From NCBI GenBank assembly GCA_013298775.1, contig JAAFIV010000036.1, positions 1 through 46,757 on the forward strand: DNA of 46,757 nt, given 5' to 3'. The position numbers and the translations under genes are program-made. Positions 16,942 through 25,660 of this stretch are shown piece by piece. Origin of the DNA: Ignavibacteria bacterium (GTDB taxonomy: Bacteria > Bacteroidota > Ignavibacteria > Kapaibacteriales > UBA4661). Below the pieces are notes generated by a model. It did no database searches. It was not told where the DNA came from and worked only from the letters and a program-made list of their open reading frames with translations. The first letter of the stretch is position 1; each line of letters begins with the position of its first letter.

Positions 16942-19365
16942 ATGTTATCACGAAAGAATTCCCCTCTTGCCTTTCAGACTGTACGGCATTTTTATGGCGC
17001 ACTCACCTTTACGCTACGACAAAAAATACTTGGACTGGCATTCCTGCTATTGTTCTTGAGTAGTGCGGTTATTATTTGTATGCGTCTTGAAGTTGTTGCC
17101 TACTCGGAGCGAGATTTCATGCGAAATATAAGCGTTGCGCTGCTCAATGCACATCGTTTTGAGCAAGACTTTCTGACAACCCGCAGTGCGAAAGAACAAG
17201 CGCAATTTCACGCCGCAATGCAGCGTATAGACTCGCTTCTTACAATGTCGAAGACTGGGCAAGTGCAGACCCTACACACAAGTATTGCTCAATACAAAGC
17301 AACATTCCATGAGCTTTCTCGGGTTGTTGAGCAGCGCGGAATTGATGAAAATTCAGGGGTGGAAGGGAGTTTTCGCAAAAGTGTTCATGCGATGGAGAAT
17401 CTTATTAATTCAAACAACGAATTGCATTTAATGAACCTTATGCTGCAAATACGTCGTTATGAAAAAGATTTTATCATGCGCCGCAAAAGTAAATACGTCG
17501 CGGAAGTCGAGCATAGCCTAGAGCTGCTTCGCACAGCAACGACGCGCACAGGTATTGCGCCGTCGCAGGCACAGCAAATTGTGGAATTGAGCAACGTGTA
17601 CCATCAAAACTTTCTCTCGCTTGTCACACTTTTTGTTCGCATTGATTCTCTGAATAATTGCCTCACGGCATCGTTTCTTGCGATGAATGCACAAGTGGAA
17701 TCGGTGGTTGTAGAGAAAGAGCGCATTGCGAGCGCGTATCGCAATGTTTCGTTGGGAGTAATTCTCCTTGCCCTGATGCTTGGGGTCAGGATTGCTCTGC
17801 GGATGTCGCAGAATATTTCCGCACCGATTGTGGTTTTGAGCGCGGCGGCAAAAAAGGTAGCAAAAGGAGATTTTTCCATCAAGGTAGAAACGCAAACCCG
17901 TGATGAAATCAGGCATCTAGCCAATGCGTTCAATCAAATGACCGACAGCATTCGGACTACAACTAGCGCATTGCACGAGGAAAAGCACAGCGTCGAACAA
18001 AAAGTTCGTGAAGCCACCGCAACGATTGAGCAAGAACGCAGCTCGCTGGCAGCAAATGTTGCGCACTTGGTGCAAGGAATTGAACATTTCGCACAGGGCG
18101 ATTTAACCACGCGCTTTGCAGCAAACGATGCGAGCGAAATTGCGCACGTTTATCGCAGTTTTAATCAAGCACTAACGAACATTCAAGAACTCTTGCTCAG
18201 TACAGATGAAGCTGTTGTAGAAGCTGCGCAAGCGGGGGTAATTATCGCAGAAAAATCCCAAACTTTTGCCGCAGGAGCGCACCAGCAAAGCCAGAGTGCG
18301 GCGGCGGCGGCGCGTTCGGTGGATGAAATGATGAATGGTATTGCCGCAACGCTTGATAACATCAATGCTGCAACGCTGTATTCCCAGCATGCCAGCCAGA
18401 ATGCACGGAAAGGCGTTGAAACGGTTGAGCATACCGCAAACGGCATCAATGCTATTGTTACAGCAACTCGCACGATGCAAGAGCAGATTGTACGCCTCAC
18501 CGAGCGTATTGATAAAATTGATGAAATCGCAGGTACCATTAAAGAAATTGCGGACCAAACGAATCTTCTCTCCTTAAATGCAAGCATTGAAGCGGCTCGC
18601 GCTGGAGAGCAGGGGCGCGGCTTCGCGGTCGTGGCGGATGAAGTAAAAAAGCTCGCCGACCGCACCTCAGCAGCAACAAAGGAAATTACACTCACGGTCA
18701 ATGGTATTCACCAAGAGACAAAAGATACCAATAAAGTGATGCAAGAGGCTCGTACCACGGTTGCCAAGGGAATTGAACTAACGCATTCGATTACCTATAT
18801 GTTTGAGGAAATTTTGAATGATGCCTTGCAGGTTTCGGGAGCAATGGCTGAAATTCAGGACAAAAGCCATGCACACCGCGCAATGAGTGAGCAAGTTAAT
18901 GCGGACGTTCAAAATATTGCGGCAGTAGTGGTGGATTCTGCAACCGACGTGCAACGATTAGCAGAAGTTGCGGAAGAACTTAAAAGCTCTATGTCCACCA
19001 TTTACGCGCTCTTGCAGAACTTTACGCTTTCTACCATGCAGCAAATTGATACCGAACTTCAATACACGAACAAAGAAGATTTTTCCGAGAAATCACAAAA
19101 GATGTTTTCCAAACATCATCGTGAGAATTATTTAGAATATGCTCCTGAAATGATAAAACAACACTCAAAAGTGCAAAGGAACGTTTTGCCGTCGCCGCAA
19201 CACGTTATGGGGCAAGGGCTTTCAAAGATGGCACATACAGCATCGGCAAAACTCCCACGTGCCACACTTGACCAATTTTCTATGAAAAATGCGTTCATTA
19301 CCAAGCAGCGCAGAAGTAGATATACAGTTATCTATGCCGAAGAGCATGATACTCTCTATGAATAA
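16942..19365 (+). CDS. Methyl-accepting chemotaxis protein
   Basis: 807 aa. First membrane helix at about 29-47, a helical sensor region of about 225 residues with several charged helices ([16 protein letters not shown]), a second membrane helix at about 270-287, then HAMP ([20 protein letters not shown]) and what looks like a second HAMP ([21 protein letters not shown]). The signalling hairpin tip is the classic [26 protein letters not shown] followed by [20 protein letters not shown]. About 110 extra residues follow the signalling domain. It should dock CheW/CheA, but no che or motility gene is in this window. The ligand is unknown. A terminator follows. Confidence 0.93.
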   Translation: MLSRKNSPLAFQTVRHFYGALTFTLRQKILGLAFLLLFLSSAVIICMRLEVVAYSERDFMRNISVALLNAHRFEQDFLTTRSAKEQAQFHAAMQRIDSLLTMSKTGQVQTLHTSIAQYKATFHELSRVVEQRGIDENSGVEGSFRKSVHAMENLINSNNELHLMNLMLQIRRYEKDFIMRRKSKYVAEVEHSLELLRTATTRTGIAPSQAQQIVELSNVYHQNFLSLVTLFVRIDSLNNCLTASFLAMNAQVESVVVEKERIASAYRNVSLGVILLALMLGVRIALRMSQNISAPIVVLSAAAKKVAKGDFSIKVETQTRDEIRHLANAFNQMTDSIRTTTSALHEEKHSVEQKVREATATIEQERSSLAANVAHLVQGIEHFAQGDLTTRFAANDASEIAHVYRSFNQALTNIQELLLSTDEAVVEAAQAGVIIAEKSQTFAAGAHQQSQSAAAAARSVDEMMNGIAATLDNINAATLYSQHASQNARKGVETVEHTANGINAIVTATRTMQEQIVRLTERIDKIDEIAGTIKEIADQTNLLSLNASIEAARAGEQGRGFAVVADEVKKLADRTSAATKEITLTVNGIHQETKDTNKVMQEARTTVAKGIELTHSITYMFEEILNDALQVSGAMAEIQDKSHAHRAMSEQVNADVQNIAAVVVDSATDVQRLAEVAEELKSSMSTIYALLQNFTLSTMQQIDTELQYTNKEDFSEKSQKMFSKHHRENYLEYAPEMIKQHSKVQRNVLPSPQHVMGQGLSKMAHTASAKLPRATLDQFSMKNAFITKQRRSRYTVIYAEEHDTLYE

Positions 19366-19413
19366 GGGTTTGAACAACACAAACTCCATGAAGAAGGGGA
19401 AACACACACAGAG

Positions 19414-19444
19414 CCTATTCGATAAGCGTCGAATAGGTTTTTTA
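19414..19444 (+). terminator. Terminator after the chemoreceptor gene
   Basis: A 9-bp stem (CCTATTCGA at 19414-19422 with TCGAATAGG at 19429-19437) is followed by TTTTTT. Confidence 0.85.
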
Positions 19445-19493
19445 TTGGAGGTATGTTTCGCACAGATGAATAAACGGATAAATCAGCCAACCT

Positions 19494-20327
19494 TTACGCG
19501 CCTTCCAGCCATGCCTTGCACTCTTTCACGCGTTCGCGGCTCACAATCACTTCGCCCGAAAAAGCTGGAAGCAGCTTCAATGCTAATCTTCCGTTGAAAT
19601 ACGGCTCCACGCTTGCGATGCTTTCTGCACGAAGCAAAAACTTCCGCGAAATACGGAAAAATTCCGATGGATTCAGCACCGACTCTATCTCTTCCAGCGC
19701 GTCCTCCGCAATGTATTTCCGCCCGTTTTCCAGCACGATGCTCACAATTTTCCCCTCTGCGTAAAAGTAGCGAATATCTTTCGTTGGAACAATCGTCATT
19801 GTTTCCCCAACGCTCAGAAGGAAGCGAGTTTTGAAGCGTTTTTGAGGCTGTTGTGTGGCAAAGTGTGCTTCTTGTAACGCCGCACGAAAGTCGTCCAATA
19901 CCGCATTATTCCTTGTGTTGTTATTTTCTTGAAAAAACTGCTTCTGCATGGCTAATTTCCTCAGTGCCGCCTGAATATCCGCATAACCAAAGGGTTTCAG
20001 CAAATACGCGATGCTGTGAACCTTGAAGGCGTGCAGCGCGTATTCGTTGTATGCCGTCGTAAAAATAACGGGAATATCTATCTGCACGTGGCGAAAAACC
20101 TCGAAACTTGAGCCATCAGCAAGGTGAATATCCACAAACAAAACATCGGGAATATCAGCATTTGTAACGTCTGTGGGCAGTTTTTGAAAGTAGGCAAGCG
20201 CATCCTGCACAGATTCAATCGTCCCCAGAAAGCGCATCGTTACTCCTTCCTCGCGACCATAGCGTTCGAGGAGTGTTGTGAGGCGGTGTGCGGCTTCTTG
20301 TTCGTCTTCGAGGATGAGGATATTCAT
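19494..20327 (-). CDS. LytTR-family response regulator
   Basis: 277 aa. Receiver domain at 1-125: acidic pair E7-D8, phospho-acceptor D66 (VLFVDIHLADGSSFEV), then FTTAYNEYALHAFKVHSIAYLLKPF with the conserved lysine. A linker of about 45 residues leads to a LytTR DNA-binding domain (about 165-275: YFYAEGKIVSIVLENGRKYI, FFRISRKFLL, VIVSRERVKECKAWL). This protein type binds direct repeats upstream of target genes. The gene starts 15 bp after the kinase gene ends, so the two form one operon with the kinase first. Confidence 0.93.
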   Translation of the reverse strand: MNILILEDEQEAAHRLTTLLERYGREEGVTMRFLGTIESVQDALAYFQKLPTDVTNADIPDVLFVDIHLADGSSFEVFRHVQIDIPVIFTTAYNEYALHAFKVHSIAYLLKPFGYADIQAALRKLAMQKQFFQENNNTRNNAVLDDFRAALQEAHFATQQPQKRFKTRFLLSVGETMTIVPTKDIRYFYAEGKIVSIVLENGRKYIAEDALEEIESVLNPSEFFRISRKFLLRAESIASVEPYFNGRLALKLLPAFSGEVIVSRERVKECKAWLEGA

Positions 20328-20342
20328 AAAGTTGTACTGAAA

Positions 20343-21413
20343 TTAACAATCCAGTAAAGGTACGCTAACGCAAAATTCCGTAATAGTTATCGAAACGCGA
20401 GGCTGTGAGCCGTCTCCACGTTTATTCAAAAATTCATACCGCGATTGCAAATTTGCCAAGCCCACCGACGACGACACATCTTTTTCCGAGCGTTCCTGAA
20501 GATTATTTTTCACAACCAAACACGCATCATCCATATCAGAAATTGAGCAATGAAGCGGTTTTTGGGTGGAAATGATATTATGTTTGACGGCGTTTTCAAC
20601 CAAAATTTGTAACGTCATCGGCGGCAAGCGCAAATCCAAGTATTCATCCCGAATTGTTACCGAAAGGTGGAGAGCAGATTTGAAGCGGGTTTTGAGCAAA
20701 TGTGCGTAGGATTCCAAAAATTCTAGTTCCATGCGAAGCGGCACAGTTTCTTGCTTTGCAGCATCCAGCACATAGCGATAGACCTTTGCCAGTTCCCGAA
20801 TAAATTCATCGGCTGCCTCCGCATCGCGATGAACGAGCGAGGACAAGGTGTTCAGGCTGTTGAACAAAAAATGCGGGTTGAGTTGGTGCTGAAGGGCTTG
20901 CATTCTGGCGGTAGCAGTTTCCTGTTTGTATCGTTCCAAATCCAACTCTGCTTGGTTGAAAAGCCTGATATAGTCTCGTCCACGAGTGCTTGCAAGGTAC
21001 ATTATTGTGAATCCAATAGCTGCCAAATTCTGCACATATGCGTCATTGAATGATAAACCGTCGTCGGTGAGCGCGGTATATGGTAGCCCTACGGCATTGG
21101 TGAGTGTAAGAAAAAATATTACTATCCACTTCGATTCTTCCAGCAAATACGCGCTTTGGAGCAGTGTCGCGGCATATTGTTCAAATATCCGACGACGAAC
21201 AATCATTGCGCCTTCAAAAAGCGCGTAGAACAGCAGAATTGTGGCAACAATGTCGCTAATGTAGTTATGAAGCGGTCTTTCGAGATTGATAAAGGTTTCA
21301 CTCCACGAGCCATCGGTCGTGAGGCGAACAAAGCCGTAGAACACCAGTGCTGATGCGGGTGGTAGCCATATTCTTTGCTGAAGAGCAGGAGGATGTGGGT
21401 AGAGGTTGTTCAT
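20343..21413 (-). CDS. LytS-type sensor histidine kinase (His_kinase family)
   Basis: 356 aa. About four membrane helices in the first 145 residues (for example 19-30, 54-72, 95-110, 130-141). The phosphotransfer motif LNPHFLFNSLNTL carries H181, as in the PF06580 family. The ATPase part has PPMTLQILVENAVKHNI (N box) and a glycine-containing VGLANLQSRYEFL; the G2 region is short, as usual for this family. It partners with the LytTR regulator immediately downstream. The signal is unknown. Confidence 0.9.
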   Translation of the reverse strand: MNNLYPHPPALQQRIWLPPASALVFYGFVRLTTDGSWSETFINLERPLHNYISDIVATILLFYALFEGAMIVRRRIFEQYAATLLQSAYLLEESKWIVIFFLTLTNAVGLPYTALTDDGLSFNDAYVQNLAAIGFTIMYLASTRGRDYIRLFNQAELDLERYKQETATARMQALQHQLNPHFLFNSLNTLSSLVHRDAEAADEFIRELAKVYRYVLDAAKQETVPLRMELEFLESYAHLLKTRFKSALHLSVTIRDEYLDLRLPPMTLQILVENAVKHNIISTQKPLHCSISDMDDACLVVKNNLQERSEKDVSSSVGLANLQSRYEFLNKRGDGSQPRVSITITEFCVSVPLLDC

Positions 21414-21545
21414 ACTTTGGTCGAGACGTTGTGCGGTTTCTCAAGGAAATACGCGGCATTCCGAAATTATAGTACAAAAAAATGGGTCATATTTTTTAAT
21501 TTAATTCTTTTTCGCACCGATTGTTGCACCATCATTGATAAAAAT

Positions 21546-22181
21546 ATGAAATCCTTTGAAATGTGGAACTACGAGGAAGTAGAAGATGCGTTCGGCATTT
21601 CCCCGCTCAGAACCAATCCTGCGTTTGAAGATTGGCTGAGAGCCGAAGGCTGCGAAGCCGATGAATCCGAGAAAAAGATGCTGGATTACTACCGCGATGT
21701 ATTGTTTGAAGAAGTCCACAACTGGAACGAAGACGAGCTAAAATTCTTTTTCATCGGACCCGTCTTAGGTTTGATTCATTTCAAAACAGCGAATTTCAAA
21801 CCCTACACACAACGCACACTCAGTATCACGCACGGCGAGATTTCTGCTTCCGGCAAGGTAGATTTTATGCTGGCAAAGGGGAAAGTTACGCCGAAAATTC
21901 CCTATTTCTGCCTGCACGAATACAACCAAGAAAATCGCCGCGAAAACGACCCATTGGGACAATTACTTATCGGTATGGTAGCAGCAAAAGCCAAAAACAA
22001 TGACGAATTGCCTATTTACGGCTGCTATGTGTCGGGGCGGAACTGGTTTTTTGTGTTGCTCGAAGGCGATAAATACTACGTGAGCAATGCTCATAATGCT
22101 TCCGACGATGATATTTACAAGATTTTCGCCATTATGAAAAAGTGCAAATTATTGGTGGATGTTCATGCTCGGAAAAAATAG
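21546..22181 (+). CDS. Hypothetical protein, possible PD-(D/E)XK-like fold
   Basis: 211 aa from the ATG at 21546; the open frame extends to 21375, but that upstream part overlaps the divergent kinase gene and looks non-coding. Not a family I can name. Visible pattern: helical N-terminus rich in acidic residues, then GKVDFMLA (D106) followed by a beta-strand-like PYFCLHEYNQE (E125), resembling the D...ExK layout of restriction-type nucleases but with no lysine in the expected place (E-Y-N-Q). Later segments YGCYVSGRNWFFVLLEGDKYYV are strand-rich. Bacteroidota genomes contain similar small proteins, but no role is established. It is convergent with the beta-lactamase-like gene. Confidence 0.6.
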   Translation: MKSFEMWNYEEVEDAFGISPLRTNPAFEDWLRAEGCEADESEKKMLDYYRDVLFEEVHNWNEDELKFFFIGPVLGLIHFKTANFKPYTQRTLSITHGEISASGKVDFMLAKGKVTPKIPYFCLHEYNQENRRENDPLGQLLIGMVAAKAKNNDELPIYGCYVSGRNWFFVLLEGDKYYVSNAHNASDDDIYKIFAIMKKCKLLVDVHARKK

Positions 22182-22214
22182 TTTGGGAGAGAACGTATCA
22201 CCTCGTCGCGCCTG

Positions 22215-23339
22215 TTACTGCGCGGCATTTAGGATTTTATCCACCCAACGCAGAGCCTCCGTATTCAAAAACTGAAAATCGTCTTGCGTATTGACTTCTG
22301 CTGTCATCACGATAACCATATTTTTCTTGGGTGCAACAAACACATATTGCCCGCCATGCCCGTCCATCGCCCAGAGCGAGCGCGATTTGTAGAGCCACCA
22401 ACAATAGCCAAATTGTGCGGAATAACCTGCAACATCACTTGTTTCTGTCGTCATTTCCTCAATCCACTGTTTGCTTACAAGCTGCTCACCGCGCCATTTT
22501 CCGCCGTTTAACACGAGTTGCCCGAATTTCGCAAGTTCGCGCGGTGTGCTGAGAATGCCGAAGCCGCCGAGTGTAACGCCGTCGCGGTATTCAGTCCAGT
22601 TCAGGCGTGAGATGGAAAGTTTAGAAAATAACACCTCCCTAGCCCAATCGCGTAAAGGCTTTCCAGTGGCGCGTTGCAGCATCGCAGAGACAAGATGCGG
22701 GCTGCCGTCGGTATAGCGAAACTTCTGTCCTGGCGCGGCTTCCAGAGGTCGGGCGAGAATAAATTCCACGCTATTGTCGGGGATTTGCCGCAATAATGCT
22801 TGTGTTTGCCCCGAAAGCCCGCCATTTTGAAAGTCAATACCAGAGCGCATCGTGAGTAAATGCCTTAGCGTGATTCCGCGTTTGTCCGCATGGTTGCTGG
22901 CTTCGGGCAAAAATTTGCTAATCGAATCTTGCAGTGTAATGAGCTTTTTGTCAATCGCAATACCTGTGAGTAAGCTCACCACTTGCTTCGTGCAACTCCA
23001 TACGGCGCGAGGCGTGGTCGCATCTGCGGGGTCTTTTGTGTAACTTTCCGCAACGAGATTACCATTACGAAAAACGAGCAAACTTCGCACTTGCCAAAGA
23101 GTTGCGTCGCTGTGAAATTGGCGGTAAATCTCGCTGAGAGTTGTGCTATCAATGGCTTCGGCACTTGGCGTTGAAATTGCCCAGCCATCATTCATTGCAG
23201 CAGGTCGGTAGCTTGCAAACGAGGTTTTAAGCGCATCTTCAGGTAAACATGATACAAGGAGGCTTGCCGATGCAATGAGAGCAACAATGAACTGAATGCA
23301 GTAAAAAGACCTCAAAGCCAGTATTCGTGAAGTGTTCAT
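22215..23339 (-). CDS. Beta-lactamase-family serine hydrolase lipoprotein
   Basis: 374 aa from the ATG at 23339, which begins a lipoprotein signal ending in ASLLVSC (C31 lipidated). The longer frame to 23429 overlaps the upstream gene and is less likely. The class C-type active site has SxxK as S115-C-T-K118 (AVWSCTKQ). A Y-containing motif RYTDGSPHLVSAML sits where YxN is expected but carries YTD. The third motif HGG is in DGHGGQYVFVAP. Such proteins include esterases and D,D-peptidases more often than true beta-lactamases. It is the last gene of a three-gene minus-strand cluster, 13 bp after the outer-membrane protein gene. Confidence 0.87.
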   Translation of the reverse strand: MNTSRILALRSFYCIQFIVALIASASLLVSCLPEDALKTSFASYRPAAMNDGWAISTPSAEAIDSTTLSEIYRQFHSDATLWQVRSLLVFRNGNLVAESYTKDPADATTPRAVWSCTKQVVSLLTGIAIDKKLITLQDSISKFLPEASNHADKRGITLRHLLTMRSGIDFQNGGLSGQTQALLRQIPDNSVEFILARPLEAAPGQKFRYTDGSPHLVSAMLQRATGKPLRDWAREVLFSKLSISRLNWTEYRDGVTLGGFGILSTPRELAKFGQLVLNGGKWRGEQLVSKQWIEEMTTETSDVAGYSAQFGYCWWLYKSRSLWAMDGHGGQYVFVAPKKNMVIVMTAEVNTQDDFQFLNTEALRWVDKILNAAQ

Positions 23340-23352
23340 GGTATTACTTATG

Positions 23353-24102
23353 TCAGAATGTAAGTACAATTCCGTGAGATAAAGCCGTCCACTGCGGTGT
23401 GTTGAAATATACATCAGCTTCGAGAACATAGGAAATCCTCAATGGCGCATCATTATTGGGCTTCCACATAATTTCAAGGCGTGTTCTTGTGAAGCGATTT
23501 ATACTGCCAAATTGAATATCGTGATGTACATAGCGCAGAGCTTCACCGAGACCCAAATCAAAAAAATACGGGTCGCGCACTGCTGGCGGGCGTGAGCTAC
23601 AACCCAGTAACGATGAGCTTCCGACGATACTCCAATCGCTCTCGAAAGCACGAAAGCGATATTCCGCCGCTATTCCCGCCGTCCACGACGAAAACCAATA
23701 GCTTGTGCCGCTCTGCAAATCGGGATAAAGCTGGTAGCGATAATCGGCAGCCAGAACGCTTCCGATGGTGAGTGAAGGCGCAACCTTCCAGAGATAGAGC
23801 CATTCTATCGGCATCAAATGAAGGTTTACGCCTACAATGCCTTTGCTGAATACCGCCGATGCTGTGACTGCGGTGGAGAGCCGCGACATTGAGTATTCAT
23901 GCTCCCACTGCCAGCGAGACGAGTACCCAAGAGCCGCGCCCGTGAACACTAGCCCAAAATTCTGAGATTCTTTGATTTGCTGTACGCCAAGCGTGATGCG
24001 GTGTGCATGAGAAACGCTGTCATTATTTTTGCTCCAAAGATTTGGCAGGAAAATACTGCCAAACACAAGGAATACCAAGGCTCGTAGAATTATTTTTTGC
24101 AT
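23353..24102 (-). CDS. Predicted outer-membrane beta-barrel protein, unknown function
   Basis: 249 aa with an N-terminal signal (MQKIILRALVFLVFGSIFLP). The rest alternates short polar and aromatic/hydrophobic stretches (RITLGVQQI, YSSRWQWEHEY, WTAGIAAEYRFRAF, RTRLEIMWK, RISYVLEADVYF), and the protein ends in IVLTF. This pattern, with a terminal phenylalanine, suits a small outer-membrane barrel inserted by BamA. No specific family is recognised. It lies between the acyltransferase gene (10 bp gap) and the beta-lactamase-like gene (13 bp gap), so the three are probably co-transcribed and may act together on the envelope. Confidence 0.6.
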   Translation of the reverse strand: MQKIILRALVFLVFGSIFLPNLWSKNNDSVSHAHRITLGVQQIKESQNFGLVFTGAALGYSSRWQWEHEYSMSRLSTAVTASAVFSKGIVGVNLHLMPIEWLYLWKVAPSLTIGSVLAADYRYQLYPDLQSGTSYWFSSWTAGIAAEYRFRAFESDWSIVGSSSLLGCSSRPPAVRDPYFFDLGLGEALRYVHHDIQFGSINRFTRTRLEIMWKPNNDAPLRISYVLEADVYFNTPQWTALSHGIVLTF

Positions 24103-24112
24103 AACCTTTTCT

Positions 24113-25360
24113 TTACTTCAACAATGGTAATTGTGCAGATTCTTCGACCATAGATTGAGGTTTTGTCTGCTTTTGCAATAATTTTAGTCCAAAAAGAAGG
24201 CGCAGAGCATTCACTCGCCGAATACCCTCGTACAACGCCCACGAAACAAGATACGTCAAAGCAGCAATGAGCGCGAACTTCGCCGCAATTCCCCACCCCT
24301 GAAGCAAAATGTAGTATCCCACAACCATCATCACGCTTTGATGCAGGATGTAGAACGGATACACTGCCTCATTTGCATAGCGCAAAAAGCGGTTTGAGAA
24401 ATTCAAATGCACCGCCGCATAGCCCACCAATACTACTATCCAGAGCAATCCGTTGAAACTGCGTACAGAGCGCATCGGAACATAAATATACCATTCAGGA
24501 TTGGTTGTGGGAAACCAAATATCGTACCACGTAAAATAGAACAAATACGCGCCAATGGTGATAATTCCTAACACCAGCGCATTCTTGCGAAGCCGCACAA
24601 ATGCTTGCATCCACGCCTCCGAGCGCGAGCCAATCGTGTAGCCCCAGAGAAACACCAAAAATGTTTGCGTAAGATTATTCCAATCGTTGATTAAATCATG
24701 CGTTGTGGGGAAAAGCGGTCCTAGCGTGTGCGTAAGAAAAAGAAACGGCAGAATTATCCAATACAAGCGATACGACTGCGTGAAATAATTGGTGAACTTA
24801 TCCAGAAGCCTTGTTCCATGCGGTGTTTGGAAATATTTGTGTAAGGGCAGCAGCCAGAGCGAATACACAAAAATATAGACCACAAACCACAGATGATGCC
24901 ACGAAAACGAGCCTTTCGGATAGGGCTGAAACTGAAACACCGTCGCCCAGAAATCCAGATATGATGCGTACTGGTGGGTATGATTGAACAAATGTTCGTA
25001 ATAAATTTGTGGCGGCACAACGACGAGCATTCCAAAAAGAATCGGGATAAAAAGCCGTTTGAAACGTTCTTTGGCAAATTCTTTTCTCGAATCTTTTTCT
25101 GAAGAGCGCATCAGAACTCGCGCAGCAGCAATTCCTGCAATCAAAAACAACAACGATAATCGCCAGCCATTGACAAAGAGCATGGGAAACTCAATGTAAT
25201 GCGAGGTTTCGGGGTTTTTGAAGTGGAAATCCCACGTTACGAAAAACATTCCCGTATGATACGGAACAAGCAATAAAAACGCCCCAACGCGCAGCCAGTC
25301 AAGCGCGAAGAGGCGTTCAGATTTTTGAGGCGATAGAATTGATGCGGTTTCCATGAGCAT
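24113..25360 (-). CDS. Membrane acyltransferase (acyltransferase_3 family)
   Basis: 415 aa, about ten membrane helices. The N-terminus has the family hallmark LDWLRVGAFLLLVPYHTGMFF with the histidine thought to be catalytic, then GWRLSLLFLIAGIAAA and a basic RFKRLFIPILFG segment. These enzymes move acyl groups (often acetyl or succinyl) onto exported carbohydrates such as glucans or O-antigens. The subgroup with FxxxWDFHF after the histidine resembles OpgC-like glucan modifiers, but this is weak. A second ATG two codons later is equally possible as start. First gene of the minus-strand cluster ending at 22215. Confidence 0.85.
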   Translation of the reverse strand: MLMETASILSPQKSERLFALDWLRVGAFLLLVPYHTGMFFVTWDFHFKNPETSHYIEFPMLFVNGWRLSLLFLIAGIAAARVLMRSSEKDSRKEFAKERFKRLFIPILFGMLVVVPPQIYYEHLFNHTHQYASYLDFWATVFQFQPYPKGSFSWHHLWFVVYIFVYSLWLLPLHKYFQTPHGTRLLDKFTNYFTQSYRLYWIILPFLFLTHTLGPLFPTTHDLINDWNNLTQTFLVFLWGYTIGSRSEAWMQAFVRLRKNALVLGIITIGAYLFYFTWYDIWFPTTNPEWYIYVPMRSVRSFNGLLWIVVLVGYAAVHLNFSNRFLRYANEAVYPFYILHQSVMMVVGYYILLQGWGIAAKFALIAALTYLVSWALYEGIRRVNALRLLFGLKLLQKQTKPQSMVEESAQLPLLK

Positions 25361-25526
25361 TCTCCAAAAAAATGAGCGTTCAAAACATGAGCGTTGTGAT
25401 GAATTATTGTTCGCTCAAAATTACGTGGACAAACGCATCGTTTTGGGAAAATGGGAATGAATTGTCGAAAATGGAGCGTGAATTGTACTGTTTCAATGCA
25501 AAGAGGAGAGTTTGTTTGTCATAATT

Positions 25527-25649
25527 AGGACTTTTGCAAAGGGCGCGTAACAAGAGTGTCCGCGCTACCATTAGAGATAGATTTCATGGGACTTCAGTAG
25601 GGCAAATACTCTTATCTGCCTTCATGAAATGAGCCGTTTGCGAAAGTCT
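25527..25649. mobile_element. MITE-like element with imperfect terminal inverted repeats
   Basis: The left end GGACTTTTGCAAAGGGC (25528-25544) is the near-complement of the right end GCCGTTTGCGAAAGTC (25633-25648). An inner pair ATTTCATG/CATGAAAT also exists. It is bounded by TTAG on the left and CTAA on the right, both YTAR-like as in IS5-type targets. There is no ORF inside its ~123 bp. It explains most of the 300-bp gap between the acyltransferase gene and mutL. Confidence 0.5.
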
Positions 25650-25660
25650 AAGCTGTTTTC

